From positions 1 through 24,169 of IMG/VR virus record IMGVR_UViG_3300036846_000406: a stretch of 24,169 nucleotides of DNA; one strand, written 5' to 3'. The notes beneath the pieces are model-generated. The model did not search any database, was not told the origin of the DNA, and was given only the letters and a program-made list of their open reading frames with translations. The position numbers and the translations under genes are program-made. Shown piece after piece: positions 21,704 to 24,169 of this stretch (positions within the stretch are counted from its first letter, which is position 1; every line of letters begins with the position of its first letter). The stretch is from a virus.

Positions 21704-22291
21704 ATGAACGAGCCAACGTGGCGCACCGCCATAGTTGACGAGACCGAGGGCTTCGACGGGCCGCAGTACACCGGCACCGAGGCCGACGCCACGGCGCAGG
21801 CCGACCGCGACGGGTTTACGGTGCTGGGCACCTTGGCCGACCCGCCCCGGCTGATACTGGGCCGCCGCCCCGAGGGCCGCTACACGCACCTGGTACGCCG
21901 GGAGTCCGGCTACGTTGCCGGGTGGTTCCGCGGCGAGCCGCCCGCCGAGTTTGTGGCCGAGTGCAACGCGAACGTGCCGCACGACCCCGCGCACGTCGAG
22001 GCGCTGGACTGGGCGGCCTGGGACCGCTGGTGCGAGCAGCTAGAGCCGCACGGCGCCGAGCACGCCTGCCCGCAGGGGCCGCTGTGTGAGCAGATGACCC
22101 GCTACCTGGACCTGATGGGCGGCTACGCCGAGGACCCGATGAGCGCGGCGTACGGGCACTACCCGGAGCCCGCCGACGACGAGACCGACTGCCCGCACTG
22201 GACCTGCCGGGGCATTGTGTACCAGCCGTGCGAGCAGTGCCAGCGCGACGCGATGGCCGACTACTACCGCGACCAGGAGGCCGGGCGATGA
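21704..22291 (+). CDS. Hypothetical Cys-rich protein, first gene of the integrase operon
   Basis: The 195-residue product starts MNEPTWRTAIVDETEGFDGP. The N-terminal half contains a FTVLGTLADPPRLILGRRPEGRYTHLVRRESGYVAGWFRGEPP region that looks like a compact beta domain. The C-terminal half has Cys pairs (ACPQGPLCEQ, DCPHWTCRG, QPCEQCQRD) that could bind zinc. I do not recognise it. AGGAGGAC at 21693-21700 precedes ATG 21704. The next gene overlaps its stop (ATGA), so it is coupled to the integrase; a role as a directionality or regulatory factor is possible but unsupported. Confidence 0.62.
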   Translation: MNEPTWRTAIVDETEGFDGPQYTGTEADATAQADRDGFTVLGTLADPPRLILGRRPEGRYTHLVRRESGYVAGWFRGEPPAEFVAECNANVPHDPAHVEALDWAAWDRWCEQLEPHGAEHACPQGPLCEQMTRYLDLMGGYAEDPMSAAYGHYPEPADDETDCPHWTCRGIVYQPCEQCQRDAMADYYRDQEAGR

Positions 22292-22563
22292 CGTGGGAGG
22301 ACGCCGCGACCGGGCTCCGGGTGGAGTTTGTGGTGCTGAGCCACGTTGACCCCGTGAACCGGGGCGAGCACAACCGGGTGCCCAAGCCGATCGACGGGCC
22401 GCAGTTTTGCGTGACGGCGCCGATGGGCGGCGGCGGCCGGTGCGCGGTGGGCGCCGCCCGCACTGCTGAGCAGCTTGCCGCGCTCGGGGTGTCCGCCGAG
22501 ACCATAGCCGCGATCGAGGCGGTGGCCAGGCCCGACGCCTACCGGGAGCAGGTGACCCCGTGA
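22288..22563 (+). CDS. Hypothetical protein upstream of the integrase
   Basis: The 91-residue product starts MTWEDAATGLRVEFVVLSHV. It has a beta-type N-terminal region, a Gly-rich turn (APMGGGGRCAVGAARTAEQL) and a final helix (SAETIAAIEAVARPDAYREQ). AGGAGG at 22275-22280 is seven bases upstream of ATG 22288, which overlaps the previous stop. Its own stop overlaps the integrase GTG by four bases. No family is recognised. Small genes coupled to serine integrases sometimes encode recombination directionality factors, but nothing in the sequence shows this. Confidence 0.6.
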   Translation: MTWEDAATGLRVEFVVLSHVDPVNRGEHNRVPKPIDGPQFCVTAPMGGGGRCAVGAARTAEQLAALGVSAETIAAIEAVARPDAYREQVTP

Positions 22564-24050
22564 CCGGCGTAGTGGCGCTGATCTGCCGGGTGAGCCCGCG
22601 CCCTGACGGCAAGGTGGAGGGCGTTGACGATCAGGAGAAGTGGGGCCGCGCCTACGCCGCGACGCGCTGGCCTGGGAGCCCCGTGGAAGTGTTTGCCGAC
22701 CGGGCGGTGTCCGCCACCAACGGTGACTACCGCGAGGGCCTGGAGCGGTTCCTCAAGGCGCTGGCCGACGACCGGGTGGCGCACGCCTGGGCGGTCGAGC
22801 AGTCCAGGGTGAGCCGCGAGACCGATGGCCGCTACCCGTGGTTCGCCGTGGCCGCGCAGATGGACGCGGCCGGGGTCGGGGAACTGCACACCGACCGCGA
22901 CGGGATCGTGCGGGTGGGCGATGCCGTGGCCGGGATCAAAGCCGTGCTGGCAGCCGAGGAGGTCCGAAGGATGAGGCGCCGGGTGAAGGACAAGAAGGAC
23001 GAGCTACGCGCGGAGGGCAACCTGCGGCGGGTGCTCGGGGGCGTGCCGACGCTGGGCTACACCTACCGCGACGGCGACCCGGACTGGAGCCCCGAGCCGG
23101 GCGCGGCGCGGCTCCTGCGGGACGTGGCCGCGCAGGTGCTGGCCGACCCCGAGCACCGGGTTAGGACCGCCTACGAGGCCGCGATGAAGCTGGCACGGCA
23201 CCGGAAGGTCCGCGACGCGGCGGGCCGGGTGCCGACCGAGAACATGGTCCGCGACGCGCTCCAGCGGCCAGCGACGGCCGGGCTGATCACCGAGGCCGCC
23301 GCCCGCGAGGGCGAGTACGGCAAGGTGGTCGGCCGGGCCGCGACGATCACCGACCCGCCGCTGCCCGAGCAGACCTGGCGCGACCTGCGGGCGGTGTTCG
23401 GCGGCCGGAAGCTGGGGCGCCGGGTAAGCAACGGCGACTACTGGGCCGGGCCGCTGCTCCGGTGCGGGAAGTGCGGCAACCCGATGTCCGGCGAACAGCA
23501 GAAGCCGCGCCGGGGCAAGACCGGAACGCCGGTCCCGTACTACCGCTGCATGAACCCGCACCCGAGCATGGGCATCACCCGGCCGTGCCGGGGCTGCTCG
23601 ATACGGGCCGCCGACGTAAACCAGATGATCCAAAGGGCGGTCGAGCGGTGGGCCGCGACCAGCCCCGCGTTTGCCGCCGCGAGCGCGGTCCGGGCGGGCC
23701 AGGCCACCGAGCGGGACCGGCTGGCCGCGGAGCTTGCCGACGAGCGGCGGCGCTGGACCCGGCTGGCGGTGCGGGCCGCGCGGGGTGAGTTTGACGACGA
23801 CCTGTGGGCCGAGGCCGAGCAGGAGCATGACGCCACGGTGGCCAGGATCGGGCGCGAGCTTGCCGCGATCACCGAGAACCTGGCCGCGCCGCCGATGCCC
23901 AGTGAGGTCCGGTGGGACAAGCTGACCGGCGACGAGCGCCGGGCGCTGGCCGCCCGCGCGCTGGTGATGCCGGTCAAGGTTGCGCCTGGGAACGGCGGCG
24001 GCGCTGCCCTGACCGCCACCGAGCGGATCGCACTGCGGGTACGCAAGTGA
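22560..24050 (+). CDS. int: Large serine integrase (site-specific recombinase)
   Basis: The enzyme integrates the phage into the host chromosome by cutting attP and attB with a 5' phosphoserine link. It has 496 residues, normal for the family. The resolvase domain (1-145) has R10 and S12 (ICRVSPRPDG), with S12 as the nucleophile, and the active-site Arg pair R83 and R86 (VEQSRVSRE); the usual Asp before the first Arg is Ser82. The recombinase domain follows (150-290; GVPTLGYTYRDGD), then a zinc ribbon with C302, C305, C330 and C343 or C346 (RCGKCGNPMSG, YRCMNP, CRGCS). A coiled-coil region lies at about 375-445. GTG 22560 overlaps the previous gene's stop. Confidence 0.95.
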   Translation: MTGVVALICRVSPRPDGKVEGVDDQEKWGRAYAATRWPGSPVEVFADRAVSATNGDYREGLERFLKALADDRVAHAWAVEQSRVSRETDGRYPWFAVAAQMDAAGVGELHTDRDGIVRVGDAVAGIKAVLAAEEVRRMRRRVKDKKDELRAEGNLRRVLGGVPTLGYTYRDGDPDWSPEPGAARLLRDVAAQVLADPEHRVRTAYEAAMKLARHRKVRDAAGRVPTENMVRDALQRPATAGLITEAAAREGEYGKVVGRAATITDPPLPEQTWRDLRAVFGGRKLGRRVSNGDYWAGPLLRCGKCGNPMSGEQQKPRRGKTGTPVPYYRCMNPHPSMGITRPCRGCSIRAADVNQMIQRAVERWAATSPAFAAASAVRAGQATERDRLAAELADERRRWTRLAVRAARGEFDDDLWAEAEQEHDATVARIGRELAAITENLAAPPMPSEVRWDKLTGDERRALAARALVMPVKVAPGNGGGAALTATERIALRVRK

Positions 24051-24075
24051 CCTCCGGGTAAACGAGAGTGCCCGG

Positions 24076-24103
24076 TTGAGTAACGCTCGTGCCTCGGTAT
24101 AGC
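24076..24103 (+). promoter_or_regulatory. Sigma-70-like promoter after the integrase
   Basis: TTGAGT (24076-24081) and TATAGC (24098-24103) are separated by 16 bases, each matching consensus at four of six positions. It lies 61 bases before the next ATG. The 24051-24163 gap is also a candidate place for attP, but no clear core site can be identified by eye. Confidence 0.4.
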
Positions 24104-24163
24104 GTTCTTTTGATCATGGGCCGGTCAAGATCACACACACATCCCGCGATTGCGGAGGGGACG

Positions 24164-24169
24164 ATGGTG
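24164..24169 (+). CDS. Start of next gene, truncated by window end
   Basis: GGAGGGG (24154-24160) leads to ATG 24164 at three-to-five-base spacing, followed by one further codon before the window ends. The product cannot be determined. By position after an integrase it may be a repressor or other lysogeny gene. Confidence 0.45.

Noticed and set aside
24051-24163. tRNA gene or tRNA fragment serving as attachment site
   Set aside because: No cloverleaf arms or T-loop consensus were found; serine integrases usually do not use tRNA genes.

Overview
This window is part of a tailed-phage genome (a siphovirus, or the same genome integrated as a prophage) from a high-GC actinobacterial host. The reasons are the very high G+C with G/C-ending codons throughout, the frequent GTG starts, the canonical siphovirus gene order, an Lsr2-type nucleoid protein (a family typical of Actinobacteria), an actinobacterial-style lectin module in a tail protein, and a large serine integrase. 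I cannot name the host genus from sequence alone. The left edge starts at or just before the small terminase gene. The right edge cuts into a gene that begins at 24164.

Layout, left to right. (1) Packaging and head, 11-6348: small terminase, a small membrane protein, large terminase, a one-finger zinc protein, portal, scaffold, then a reverse-strand gene for a proline-rich repeat protein, and the major capsid gene, which has its own promoter-like sequence. (2) Connector and tail, 6351-9125: four small head-tail joining proteins, major tail protein, and tail assembly chaperones linked by a -1 frameshift site (CCCAAAC at 8739-8745). (3) Tail tube and tip, 9118-17432: tape measure with a built-in lytic transglycosylase-like domain, a small structural protein, a 918-residue distal-tail protein carrying seven copies of a 23-residue repeat split by a lectin-like domain, a hub-like minor tail protein and a tip or receptor-binding protein. 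(4) Lysis, 17429-18584: a one-helix membrane protein (holin candidate) and an amidase endolysin with a strong internal start. (5) Accessory region, 18585-21541: small proteins, an Lsr2-like protein, a zinc-ligand-rich protein, and an exported Cys-rich protein. (6) Integration module, 21704-24050: two small genes translationally coupled to a 496-residue serine integrase, followed by a short gap with a promoter-like sequence and the start of the next gene.

Almost all genes lie on the plus strand and many overlap by 1-11 bases (ATGA or GTGA junctions), which implies long co-transcribed, translationally coupled units. The exceptions mark regulatory boundaries. They are the divergent gene pair at 5171/5386 with a near-perfect palindrome inside a promoter-like sequence, the structured gap before the major tail gene (7743-7813), and the gaps at 18729-18944, 21192-21403 and 21542-21703, which hold strong inverted repeats. 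An integrase, an Lsr2-like silencer candidate and an exported Cys-rich protein together point to a temperate phage with functions used in the lysogen.

The features I consider most worth following up are the reverse-strand repeat protein with its operator-like control region, the possibility of a leaderless N-terminally extended capsid product, the repeat-flanked lectin insertion in the distal tail protein, the separately translated endolysin C-terminal domain, and the large hairpins around the exported-protein gene. No tRNA, rRNA, CRISPR array or insertion sequence was seen.
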